DNA from: Gammaproteobacteria bacterium
GTDB lineage: Bacteria > Pseudomonadota > Gammaproteobacteria > Pseudomonadales > Pseudohongiellaceae
NCBI GenBank assembly: GCA_002731775.1
Contig: PCCP01000110.1
Location: forward strand, 1 to 64,000
Length of the DNA: 64,000 nt
Direction of reading: 5' to 3'
In this document: piece by piece, positions 27,367-36,240 of the stretch
Layout of the letters: every line of letters begins with the position of its first letter
How positions within the stretch are numbered: position 1 is the stretch's first letter
Notes under the pieces: generated by a model
Databases searched by the model: none
What the model was told of the DNA's origin: nothing
The model's input: only the letters and a program-made list of their open reading frames with translations
Translations under genes and position numbers: made by a program

Positions 27367-27378
27367 CTGCCAGCTATA

Positions 27379-27629
27379 AAAATAGGGACGGGGGCTGAAG
27401 TATCCCCACAAAATATCCAGTCCGATTTTTTGGAAGTTGGTGCGTATAACGGGGCTTGGCAAGGGGTACTGTTTTTCCGTTCGGTTGGGCCGTCCCTGGC
27501 GCTACTCACTACAAAACAGCACCCCTTACCAATCCCCTATAGAATTCAGTGTTCTATTCGAACTGCAATTCCCATTGCTTTTGCAGGAATGTCGCAACAG
27601 TGGTTAGTCATTCTCTCCGTCCCTATTTT
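27379..27629. repeat. Inverted-repeat element (AAAATAGGGACGG ends)
   Basis: Perfect 13-base terminal arms AAAATAGGGACGG (27379-27391) and CCGTCCCTATTTT (27617-27629) enclose about 225 bases. Inside are an additional GGGCCGTCCC at about 27488 and a second pair, GGGGTACTGTTTT / AAAACAGCACCCC. The GGGACGG core is shared with the element at 22416. It fills the gap between two convergent genes and has the look of a non-autonomous mobile or REP-type element. Confidence 0.65.
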
Positions 27630-27641
27630 GCTGTTTGCGCC

Positions 27642-29261
27642 CTAAGCGGCCAGTTGCGGTCCTGCTGCCACCAGCCCTTTGCCCTCATCGGTGTCGGTGA
27701 ATTTCACGAAGTTGGCTATAAACAGCTCGGCCAGGCTGCGCGCCTTTTCATCCCATTCATTGGCATCGGCATAGGTGTTGCGCGGATCCAGGATATCGCC
27801 CTCTACAGAATCGATAGCGAGGGGCACCTCGAGATTAAAATACGGCAGGCTGAAGGTTTCCGCCTTATCGATGGAACCGTCGAGAATTGCGTGGATGATG
27901 GCCCGGGTCGCCTTGATTGAGATGCGCTTGCCGGTGCCATTCCAGCCGGTGTTGACCAGGTAGGCGGTAGAACTCGCCGCTTCCATGCGCTTGACCAGTT
28001 CATGGGCATATTTGGTTGGGTGCAGTGACAGGAATGCCGCACCGAAACAGCTTGAAAAAGTAGGCGTAGGTTCGGTTATGCCGCGCTCGGTGCCGGCCAA
28101 TTTTGCGGTGAAGCCAGACAGGAAGTGGTACTTGGTCTGGTCCGGTGTGAGCTTGGACACTGGCGGTAGTACACCGAAGGCGTCTGCGGTGAGAAAGATT
28201 ACCCTTTCCGCATGGCCGCCCTTGGATACGGGTTTTACGATATTATCGATGTGATAGATCGGGTAGGAGACACGTGTATTTTCGGTCTTGGAGCCATCGG
28301 CGTAATCAATCACACCCGCCTCATTCACCGTAACGTTTTCCAACAGCGCATCACGCCGAATAGCCCGGTGAATATCAGGCTCGCTTTCCTCGCTGAGATT
28401 AATGGTCTTGGCGTAGCAACCGCCTTCGAAATTGAACACGCCGTCGTCATCCCAGCCATGTTCGTCGTCACCAATAAGCGCACGCTCGGGATCGGTGGAC
28501 AACGTGGTCTTGCCGGTGCCGGACAGGCCGAAGAAGATGGCGGCATCTCCATCTTTGCCAATATTGGCAGAGCAGTGCATGGAAGCCATGCCGCTTAGCG
28601 GCAACAGGTAATTCATCATCGAGAACATGCCTTTCTTCATTTCTCCGCCATACCAGGTGCCACCGATGAGTTGCATCTTCTCGGTAAGGTTGAAGGCAAT
28701 AAAGTTCTCGGAATTGAGACCCATGCTTTCCCAGTCAGGATTGGTGCTCTTGGCGCCATTCATGACGATGAAATCGGGCTCGAAATTAGCCAGTTGCTCG
28801 GGGCTGGGTCGAATAAACATGTTTTTGACGAAATGTGCCTGCCAGGCCACTTCCATGATGAATCGTACTTGTAAGTGGCTGTTTCCATTGGCTCCACAAA
28901 TCGTGTCCATCACATACAGCCGCTTACCACTCAGTCGCTCGGCCACAATTGACTTCAAGTGATCCCAGGTGTCCTTATCGATAGGCTTGTTGTCGTTCTT
29001 ACCCTGATCTGACCACCACACCGTATCTCTGGAGGTGTCATCGCGGACGATATACTTATCTTTCGGTGACCTGCCGGTAAAAATACCGGTGTCTACGGCG
29101 ACCGCGCCGCACTCCGTGATCGTGCCTTTCTCATAGCCTTCCAGATCATCCAGGGTCTCTTGTTCGAACAAAAATTCATAGGAGGGGTTGTAGTAGATTT
29201 CCTCTACGTCACTAATACCGTATTGTCGCAAGTCGGGCGCGGGGGTTTGATTCTCTGTCAT
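27642..29261 (-). CDS. pckA: Phosphoenolpyruvate carboxykinase (ATP)
   Basis: A 539-residue cytoplasmic enzyme that converts oxaloacetate and ATP to phosphoenolpyruvate, carbon dioxide and ADP, the first committed step of gluconeogenesis. Visible signatures are [12 protein letters not shown] (substrate site), [14 protein letters not shown], the P-loop [11 protein letters not shown], and the metal-binding [24 protein letters not shown]. The length matches the bacterial ATP-dependent type. A full set of motifs shows it is intact. It stands alone, which is usual for this housekeeping gene. Confidence 0.97.
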   Translation of the reverse strand: MTENQTPAPDLRQYGISDVEEIYYNPSYEFLFEQETLDDLEGYEKGTITECGAVAVDTGIFTGRSPKDKYIVRDDTSRDTVWWSDQGKNDNKPIDKDTWDHLKSIVAERLSGKRLYVMDTICGANGNSHLQVRFIMEVAWQAHFVKNMFIRPSPEQLANFEPDFIVMNGAKSTNPDWESMGLNSENFIAFNLTEKMQLIGGTWYGGEMKKGMFSMMNYLLPLSGMASMHCSANIGKDGDAAIFFGLSGTGKTTLSTDPERALIGDDEHGWDDDGVFNFEGGCYAKTINLSEESEPDIHRAIRRDALLENVTVNEAGVIDYADGSKTENTRVSYPIYHIDNIVKPVSKGGHAERVIFLTADAFGVLPPVSKLTPDQTKYHFLSGFTAKLAGTERGITEPTPTFSSCFGAAFLSLHPTKYAHELVKRMEAASSTAYLVNTGWNGTGKRISIKATRAIIHAILDGSIDKAETFSLPYFNLEVPLAIDSVEGDILDPRNTYADANEWDEKARSLAELFIANFVKFTDTDEGKGLVAAGPQLAA

Positions 29262-29399
29262 ACTGATAGGCCTTTTACGATCGCTTGGAGAAGGAGTCAG
29301 CGCTCAAAATTGGAGCGTCGAGGGTATTGTACCTTCGGGGAAATTATTTTCCAGCGATGATGTCGTTAGCACCCAATATTTCCTGAGTCCGAGGGGTCT

Positions 29400-29425
29400 G
29401 GAGTTGGCATCAGCATTCCAACTCC
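29400..29425 (-). terminator. Hairpin overlapping the uup stop codon
   Basis: GGAGTTGG and CCAACTCC form a perfect eight-base stem with a ten-base loop spanning the stop codon of uup. No T run follows on the minus strand, so this is a weak terminator candidate or an RNA-stabilising hairpin. Confidence 0.35.
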
Positions 29426-31326
29426 TCCCAACGCCGATAGGCTTGCTCAAGCTTTGCCTGATTATCGGCTAGTTCTTTCAGTGTTAGCTGAATTCTATCC
29501 TGATCCTGATGATAGAAATCCGGATTGGCTATTTGTGCTTCGAATTCACGCTGCCGCGTTTCCAATTGCTCAATTAATTCAGGCAATGCGTTCAACGCTT
29601 GTTGATCCTTATGGGAAAGGGTCTTCCGTTTACTACCTGGTTTGCGACTTCCCGGCTGCGAACTGACTCGGGAGTTCGAGGATGATTTGTGTTTTTTTGC
29701 TCCGGTATCTGCCAATAACTCACTGTCCTGCAAGCCTTTTAGGCGGCCACCGCCGGCCACCCAGTCGGCGTAGCCCCCCACGTATTCCTTAACCCGCGCA
29801 TCGCCTTCGAATACCATCACGCTGGTGATGACGTTATCCATGAATTCTCGATCGTGACTGACCAACAGGACTGTGCCCTTGAATTTCAGCAGTATATCTT
29901 CCAGTAATTCCAGGGTTTCTATGTCCAGGTCATTGGTGGGCTCGTCGAAGACCAGGATATTTGCTGGCCGTGTGAAGAGCTTCGCCAGGATTGCCCGGTT
30001 TTGTTCGCCGCCGGACAGGGCCTTCGCCGGTGTACGAATTCGATCCGGCGCAAACAGGAAATCGCCGAGATAGCTGATGGCATGCTTTCTCTTGCCATCA
30101 ATTTCGATGAATTCCTGGCCACCACAGACGTTATCGATGAGGTTTTTCTCCGGATCCAGGGTCTCCCGTAGCTGATCGAAATAGGCGATCTCCAGTTTAC
30201 TGCTTAGTTTGACCGTGCCGGATTCCGGGGTCAGTTTTCCCAGCAGAATTTTTAACAGCGTGGACTTGCCAGCACCATTGGCGCCGACGATTCCAATCCG
30301 GTCGCCTCGCAAAATGGTAGTGGAGAAATCTTTGATGACAGAGAGCCCATCGAAGCCATGAGACACCTCGATAAGCTCGGCCACAATTTTTCCGGAAGCT
30401 GCGGCCGCGTCGACCTTGAAACTGGCGCTGCGCTGTAGCTCCCGTCGTGCACTGCGTTCACTGCGCAGCGCCTCCAGGGCCCGCACGCGACCCTCGTTGC
30501 GGGTTCGTCGTGCCTTTATTCCCTGGCGTATCCACACTTCTTCCTGGGCGAGTTTCTTATCGAATAAGGCGTTTGCTCTCTCTTCCGCTGCCAGTTGTTG
30601 CTGCCGATAACGGAGGAATTTGTGATAGTCACCTTCGAACTGATAAAGCTGCCCTCTATCGAGTTCGACGATGTGATTAACGACCTGCTGCAGGAAATTG
30701 CGATCGTGAGTCACCAGCAACAGCGCACCCCGATATTCCTGTAACTGCGTTTCCAGCCATTCGATCGCCGGAATATCCAGGTGGTTGGTTGGTTCATCGA
30801 GGAACAGGACCTCCGGTTCCCGCACCAGGGCACAGGCCAGTGCCACCCGCCGGCGCCAGCCACCAGACAGTTCCGACATGAGCTTGTCCGGGGGCAATTG
30901 CAATTGGCTGATTACCGTATCCACCTTCTGACTCAGATTCCAACCGTCCCTGGCCTCGAGCTGAGCCTGTACCAGCTCCAGCTTTTTCATATCGGCGTGA
31001 TCAAAATCAGCGATCAGGTGGTGGTATTGAGTCAGCAACTCTCCAAGCTCGGGTAATGCGCCGGCTACCATGTCATACACCGACTGCTCGGTGGCTGCCG
31101 GTAATGATTGATCCAGCCATGCTATTTTTACGCCGGGTCGCAACCAACGTTCACCGGCATCGGGCACCATCGACCCGGCAATTATTTTCATCAGCGTAGT
31201 CTTGCCGGCGCCATTACGACCCAGCAGCCCGATCTTGGTGCCCTTATGCACGGTGAGGTCAACCGCATCCAGCAGCACATGGCTGCCGAAGTGAATTGAA
31301 ACCTTGTCGAGACGAAGCAGCGGCAT
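29410..31326 (-). CDS. uup: ABC-F ATPase Uup
   Basis: A 638-residue soluble protein with two ATP-binding cassettes and no membrane part. Cassette one has GRNGAGKTT, LSGGWRRR and LFLDEPTNHLD. Cassette two has GANGAGKST, LSGGEQNR and VFDEPTNDLD. A C-terminal coiled coil (about residues 560-635, rich in Glu, Gln and Leu) is the Uup hallmark that separates it from EttA. Family members act on ribosomes or DNA branch structures. The gene stands alone near pckA. Confidence 0.93.
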   Translation of the reverse strand: MPLLRLDKVSIHFGSHVLLDAVDLTVHKGTKIGLLGRNGAGKTTLMKIIAGSMVPDAGERWLRPGVKIAWLDQSLPAATEQSVYDMVAGALPELGELLTQYHHLIADFDHADMKKLELVQAQLEARDGWNLSQKVDTVISQLQLPPDKLMSELSGGWRRRVALACALVREPEVLFLDEPTNHLDIPAIEWLETQLQEYRGALLLVTHDRNFLQQVVNHIVELDRGQLYQFEGDYHKFLRYRQQQLAAEERANALFDKKLAQEEVWIRQGIKARRTRNEGRVRALEALRSERSARRELQRSASFKVDAAAASGKIVAELIEVSHGFDGLSVIKDFSTTILRGDRIGIVGANGAGKSTLLKILLGKLTPESGTVKLSSKLEIAYFDQLRETLDPEKNLIDNVCGGQEFIEIDGKRKHAISYLGDFLFAPDRIRTPAKALSGGEQNRAILAKLFTRPANILVFDEPTNDLDIETLELLEDILLKFKGTVLLVSHDREFMDNVITSVMVFEGDARVKEYVGGYADWVAGGGRLKGLQDSELLADTGAKKHKSSSNSRVSSQPGSRKPGSKRKTLSHKDQQALNALPELIEQLETRQREFEAQIANPDFYHQDQDRIQLTLKELADNQAKLEQAYRRWEELEC

Positions 31327-31513
31327 TTGCGAGTGGTCGGAAGTGAATCAGGGGACTCGGGTGTGAGCCCAGGCACCTCTAAATAATGGCATACGGCCTC
31401 TGCGTGATCTGAAGGCCAGAGACCATATGACATCATTCAGAGCTGCCTCAAGCTGTCGGAGTATACTCGACAATACTGCGGCGTGTTTATTAATTCTGTG
31501 TATGCTGCTCGCT

Positions 31514-32491
31514 TTAGAAACTGACCTGAATACCGATCGCCGTGCTGAAATCGGTATGGGAACTTACCGTTTCATCCCTGTCATTCTGCACGTAATTGAA
31601 AAACACGAAAACATCGTTACTGATAATACGATCTATGCCAACTGCAAGCTGCTTGTCTTTGTTGTCGAGCAGGCTGTACTCGGTGATGCCAAACTGGCCC
31701 TTGATGCGCCAGTTGTCGTTGATTCTGTGTTCGGCGCTTATGAACCATGATTCCTCATCGGCGGCTATATCGATGCGTTCCGCTTGTTGCCAAATGAAGC
31801 CAATTTCAGTTGCGCCGATGTAAAAATTTGACATCACCCGGGTGAGATCCTGTTTGTCTATATCATCGTTGTTGACGATCGAAGCCCTGACAAAATCGTT
31901 AGAATAATCCAGGGAAATCGTGGAACCCTCGGCGAGACCACCCCCATCGTCAACCGCACTTGAGTCGTCATCTGTAATTATTCCTGCACTAACAGAAAAA
32001 CCCTTCCAGCTTGGTGTCGTGTATAGAACCAGGTCGCTTACGCGGTCCTCGCCTTCCATGAAGCCTTTGATATCACCAAGTACCTGATCGTTGAAGCGAT
32101 CCACTTCACGACCCACAGTCTTAGCAATGCTGTCATATTTGCCAGCAATAATTCGACCGAAGCTGCCTTGCAATCCGATATAGGTGTTGCGGTTTTCAAT
32201 TCTGTCCTTGCCTCTGGCGGTAGAACTGATGTGGTCATTAAAGTTGATTTCAATTTCGAGCTGATAAATTGCTTCCAGCGTCTCGCTAATCTGATAGCTA
32301 CCCCTGAAGCCGAGTCGAGAGGCGTTGCTGTTGAGTTGCCAATCCTTCGCCAGCGGATTCGAGGCTCCGAGATCGGTATAGTTCACTGAGACATTGGCTC
32401 TACCATATAACTGGTTTTCAAATTGCCCACAACTGGTTCCACTCATAGCGGTTAAAACTACCGCTAATAGAGCCAGGCCAATTTTCTTCAT
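31514..32491 (-). CDS. Gram-negative porin
   Basis: A 325-residue outer-membrane protein. The start at 32491 (MKKIGLALLAVVL) is chosen because GGGGA lies about eight bases upstream and it gives a normal signal peptide ending near GTSCGQ; an earlier ATG at 32521 only adds ten unlikely residues. The mature chain opens with QLYGRANVSVNYTD and has the porin strands YQISETLEAIYQLE and NTYIGLQGSFGRIIAGKYDS. It ends with a C-terminal Phe (IGIQVSF), the barrel-assembly signal. Probably a general diffusion trimer. Confidence 0.9.
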   Translation of the reverse strand: MKKIGLALLAVVLTAMSGTSCGQFENQLYGRANVSVNYTDLGASNPLAKDWQLNSNASRLGFRGSYQISETLEAIYQLEIEINFNDHISSTARGKDRIENRNTYIGLQGSFGRIIAGKYDSIAKTVGREVDRFNDQVLGDIKGFMEGEDRVSDLVLYTTPSWKGFSVSAGIITDDDSSAVDDGGGLAEGSTISLDYSNDFVRASIVNNDDIDKQDLTRVMSNFYIGATEIGFIWQQAERIDIAADEESWFISAEHRINDNWRIKGQFGITEYSLLDNKDKQLAVGIDRIISNDVFVFFNYVQNDRDETVSSHTDFSTAIGIQVSF

Positions 32492-32905
32492 TTTTCGTTT
32501 CCCCATTAATAATAGGATCAAGTGATTGTGCGTATTATCCCCATGGAATTATACGCGGGAAAGTTTAGCTATCGGTAGGATTGAAATAAATCAGCCATTT
32601 CCGCTTATCTCCGCCTGATGGGAGTGTTCACTCCATTTTTCGTTATAGGACTATAGCGCTTCTTTAGGCGGCTATTAAAGAAGCACAGAGGCGAGCGGAG
32701 AGAGATTGTGACGGACAAATTACGAAGTTAGGGTTTCGCGCATAGGGAAATTATTCCCGACACGGTTCACAATACATCGCAGTATGCTAACAGCCGCGCG
32801 GAACTTTCACATCAACCAACACGAGTGAGAAAGCCGGAATATAGAGCGACAATAACTCGATTTTCCTCGGCTTAGTTGGTTAACTTGTCAATTCCGACTA
32901 ATTGC
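32492..32905. other. Intergenic region with hairpin
   Basis: No gene is visible. It contains the porin promoter and leader and a hairpin GCTTCTTTA / TAAAGAAGC at 32658-32684 (nine-base stem, nine-base loop) without a T run, which could be a terminator remnant or protein site. Confidence 0.4.
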
Positions 32906-33202
32906 TTATCCCGGCATCACAAACTCATCCGCGAACACCATGCTTCCCTCACTATTGTCGGTACGGTGATGAATTATTGCCTGGTACTCGGGTGAATCGT
33001 ACCAACCCTGTAATGCGTCACGTGTTGGAAATTCCAAAACTACCGTTATCGGATCGGGATTGCCTTCAATGGCTGTACTATCCGGTCCGGCCACCAGAAT
33101 CTTGCCGCCATGGGCGAAAACAGTCGCGCCAACTGTGGCGGTATAGGCTGAATACCCTTCTGGGTTGGTAATTTTGTAGTTCGTTACTAAATAGCTTGCC
33201 AT
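32906..33202 (-). CDS. DUF1330 family protein
   Basis: A 98-residue cytoplasmic protein with the dimeric alpha/beta-barrel pattern of DUF1330: YLVTNYKITNPEGYSAY at the start, a central HGGKILVAGPDS block, and LEFPTRDALQGWYDSPEYQAIIHHRTDNS near the end. The length is normal for the family. Its biochemical function is unknown. It is a single gene with no clear partner. Confidence 0.92.
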   Translation of the reverse strand: MASYLVTNYKITNPEGYSAYTATVGATVFAHGGKILVAGPDSTAIEGNPDPITVVLEFPTRDALQGWYDSPEYQAIIHHRTDNSEGSMVFADEFVMPG

Positions 33203-33544
33203 GCTTCGATCCTTCTCTGTCGGGATTACTAAAACTTAAGAGTAACTTAGCTACTGACCTAAGGGGAAGTTCTACGCACTAATCCGTAAAGATTTGTTAA
33301 CCAAAATTAGTGTTCGAGGTTCGACCGGCAATCCCTCACTAATAATGACATTCAAAAATCGCAGTGAGTTTCATCGGATTTAGCAGCCCCGATGAGGAGT
33401 GAAGTGGGTGGTATCTATAACGAGTGTATCTCTTTCCCAGGTCCCCATCAGTCTAGTAGCTCGTTCCGTAAGTGAGGTGATGGGCTTGAGATTTATCCGC
33501 AACGAAGAGACCACCAATGAAAACCAACCATGTGATTATTTTCA
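33203..33544. other. Intergenic region without a recognisable gene
   Basis: I see no coding sequence with a plausible start or family, no strong hairpin, and no repeat shared with the rest of the window. It presumably holds the promoter of the DUF1330 gene and downstream sequence of the cytochrome gene. Confidence 0.4.
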
Positions 33545-34087
33545 TCAATTCTCTGTAGTACAACGAGGGTCGCTATTTTGCACACCGCGAATTTGTTCAC
33601 GAGTGAAGGGAAGTGCTGCGCAGCCATGGTCAACGCCGCAAACCAGGTCCCACTGCGGACGCGCTAACTGGTGACAGCCATAGCAACTGCCGGCGCGATT
33701 GCCGACTTCTTCGGTGCCACGTGCTGCAATCTTGCTGCCTTCAGCGGAAACATCCAGCAGGAAAAATTCCCAGTCATTGGTGCCCGGATTCCATCCTTCG
33801 AGATGTTTGATCATCACCTCATTCGGCACCAGAGTCACTAGCGAGCCTGCTGGATATTTGCCACCTTCGTCAGAATTGGCGACTGCCAGGGTCGCATCCA
33901 GATTTCCGAGAAGATTATCAACGAAGAAGGCGCCACTAGCAGTCAGCTCGGCCAGACATTTGAAGGCAGATTCAGGAATTTCGAGCTTCTTGCTATCGTT
34001 GGCGGAGTCGCTTTGGCCGATGAACGAAGTTGAGAGTAAAATCAGGAAGCAAGTCTTGAGTTTAGAGCTAAAAATTTTGGAACACAC
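33545..34087 (-). CDS. Cytochrome P460-like periplasmic heme protein
   Basis: A 180-residue exported protein with one c-type heme motif, C135-YGC-H139, and extra cysteines near the C terminus. The stretches PAGSLVTLVPNE and GWNPGTNDWEFFLLDVSAEG, followed by the heme site, resemble the cytochrome P460 domain, in which the heme lies at the C-terminal end. The lysine cross-link that defines true P460 cannot be judged here. GTG 34087 is the only start in frame and its ribosome binding site is too close, so the N terminus is uncertain. Two PQQ dehydrogenase genes lie upstream on the same strand, and it may accept their electrons. Confidence 0.7.
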   Translation of the reverse strand: MCSKIFSSKLKTCFLILLSTSFIGQSDSANDSKKLEIPESAFKCLAELTASGAFFVDNLLGNLDATLAVANSDEGGKYPAGSLVTLVPNEVMIKHLEGWNPGTNDWEFFLLDVSAEGSKIAARGTEEVGNRAGSCYGCHQLARPQWDLVCGVDHGCAALPFTREQIRGVQNSDPRCTTEN

Positions 34088-34231
34088 CTTTGCGAAATGG
34101 AGTCATGGTTAATATACAGTAACGGAGAACTCTTGAGGGAATAAATTGTGATCAGTGACTCATTGCAGAAAGTGTTCAACTGAGCTAATGAGTGGATCAG
34201 GGAATCAATGCCGCCTGCTCTGCAGAATAGC

Positions 34232-36193
34232 TTAAGGCAGCGCAAACACGATCAACTCGGCATCATCATCACGGCCACCCCCGGCTACTGCAATGTATTG
34301 CCGACCCTCATGCATGTAGCTCATGGGTGCGCCATGTAATCGCTGTTCTACCATGACCGTCGCCACCAGCTCGCCGGTGGCTTTGTCGTGAGCCACCAGG
34401 ATCGAGCCGTGGGCGCTTTCATCGATTTCGTCTTTCTGCGCCAGGTAAGAAACCAGTAAGGTTCTGGTGATGAGGATGCCACCTTCCGCTACCACGTCAT
34501 CATAAACACTACCCAGCGGACCGAGATCGAGATGGGCGATCAACGGGTGATCCGTAGGACCCTTGCCAAAAGGAATTTGCCAGATATGTTCGCCGCTATT
34601 CAAATCGATCGCCGTTATGCGTCGGTAGGGTGGCTTCAATAGCGGCAAGCCGAGGGGACCTACCCGCCTGTCCATCTGAATCACATAGGGCCAATCGGAG
34701 CTGCCTTGCGGAGGTACTATCAGCGACATACCCATGGGTCGAGTCGCCGAGGGAATGTAGAGAATCTGGGTTTCTGGATCCATGGTAGCTCCCGGGAAAT
34801 TTGCGCCGCCACCGGCGCCGGGCACCACGAAAGTGGCGCGCTTGCCATTTGCACCTCTTACTATGGGAGGCGTGAAAATCGGTCCCAGCACGAACTCGGA
34901 AGCGAGTTCCAATGCCGCTGCCTTTATTTGGGGAGTGAAATCTATGAGGTCATCTTCGCTGACTCCGATGCGGTCAAAGGGTAGGGGCCAGGTTGGGTGT
35001 GGTTGTGTTGGACTGGCTCGCTCGCCCGGCACCGTGCTGGGGGCCACATCCCGTTCTTCGATTGGCCATACTGGCTCGCCAGTAACGCGATCGAAGACGT
35101 AGGTGAAACCGGTCTTCGAGACCTGGGCTACGGCCTTGATTTCCCGGCCGTCGACGGTGATATCGATGAGGTTGGGAGCCGAGGCGATATCATAGTCCCA
35201 GAGCCCGTGATGTACGGTTTGAAAGTGCCAGACCCGCTCTCCAGTCTCAGCGTCGAGGACCACCAGGGACTCGGCATAGACATTATCACCGAGTCGCATG
35301 CCACCCCAGTAATCGTTGGTCGGGGTGGAAACCGGCAGGTAGACGAGGCCGAGTTCATCGTCGGCGGCCATGAACGTCCAGACATTGGTGTTGCCGGCGA
35401 TCCTCCAGGAGTCATCCTCCCAGGTCTCCACAAATTCTTCGTCGCCCTGGGGAATGGTATTAAAGCGCCACTTGAACTCACCGCTGCGGGCGTCGTAACC
35501 CCGCACATGCCCCGGTGGGCTTCTGTTCTGCATGGCGTAGTCGAATATTTTTGAGCCAATAATTACTGTATTTCCCACGGCAATAGGCGGTGCGCCATGG
35601 GTGATGTTACGAATCTCAAATTCGAGTCGGCCCAGGTTCTCCTTCAAATCGATGAAGCCACTGTCACCGAAATCGGGATCGGCGAGCCCGGTCGCCACGT
35701 CGATAGAGACTAGTTGTTTGCCCAGGGTAGCGAGAAAGATGCGCTCTACTTCGCCATCGGTCCAATACTCGATGCCTCGAGTCTGCACCGGAGAAAAATT
35801 AGGCGGTCCCAGGCGGTAACTCTCAGGATCGAAAAGCCAGAGTTCTTCACCGCTGGCGGCATCCAGTGCTACCACCTGGCCGTGATTGGTGACCGTGTAA
35901 ATCCGCCCTGCAACCATCAGGGGAGTAGCCCGATAGTCTCCAGTAAAATACAGTAGATCCCCATCGATTCGGTAATCGGCAGACTTCCAGCGCCAGGCCA
36001 CTTCAAGTTGATCGAAATTGCTGGCGTCGATCTGGTCCAGATCGGCATATTTTGACGAGGCATGATCGCCACCATGGTGGCGCCACTCGCCGGCTGTACC
36101 AGTCGGGCTCAGATCATCAGAGTTCGGAGCGCAGCCAACAAAAAAAACCACTACCAGGAAATTTGCTATAAGCATCCGAGTTAATCGAGTCAT
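34232..36193 (-). CDS. PQQ-dependent dehydrogenase lipoprotein, copy 2 of tandem pair
   Basis: A 653-residue quinoprotein with a lipobox (FVGC, predicted lipid at Cys21). Propeller motifs include ALDAASGEELWLF, GYDARSGEFKWRF, VLDAETGERVWHF and VFDRVTGEPVWPI, and it ends GGGRDDDAELIVFALP. It lacks the vicinal Cys pair of alcohol dehydrogenases and resembles glucose- or sorbosone-type enzymes. It lies 47 bases downstream of a near-identical gene (36241-38199), a clear tandem duplication. Lipidation should tether it in the periplasm. Its substrate is not indicated. Confidence 0.9.
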   Translation of the reverse strand: MTRLTRMLIANFLVVVFFVGCAPNSDDLSPTGTAGEWRHHGGDHASSKYADLDQIDASNFDQLEVAWRWKSADYRIDGDLLYFTGDYRATPLMVAGRIYTVTNHGQVVALDAASGEELWLFDPESYRLGPPNFSPVQTRGIEYWTDGEVERIFLATLGKQLVSIDVATGLADPDFGDSGFIDLKENLGRLEFEIRNITHGAPPIAVGNTVIIGSKIFDYAMQNRSPPGHVRGYDARSGEFKWRFNTIPQGDEEFVETWEDDSWRIAGNTNVWTFMAADDELGLVYLPVSTPTNDYWGGMRLGDNVYAESLVVLDAETGERVWHFQTVHHGLWDYDIASAPNLIDITVDGREIKAVAQVSKTGFTYVFDRVTGEPVWPIEERDVAPSTVPGERASPTQPHPTWPLPFDRIGVSEDDLIDFTPQIKAAALELASEFVLGPIFTPPIVRGANGKRATFVVPGAGGGANFPGATMDPETQILYIPSATRPMGMSLIVPPQGSSDWPYVIQMDRRVGPLGLPLLKPPYRRITAIDLNSGEHIWQIPFGKGPTDHPLIAHLDLGPLGSVYDDVVAEGGILITRTLLVSYLAQKDEIDESAHGSILVAHDKATGELVATVMVEQRLHGAPMSYMHEGRQYIAVAGGGRDDDAELIVFALP

Positions 36194-36240
36194 CTTATTC
36201 TGACCTCATAATGAGTTGCGTTTCTGAAACCCGTTATATC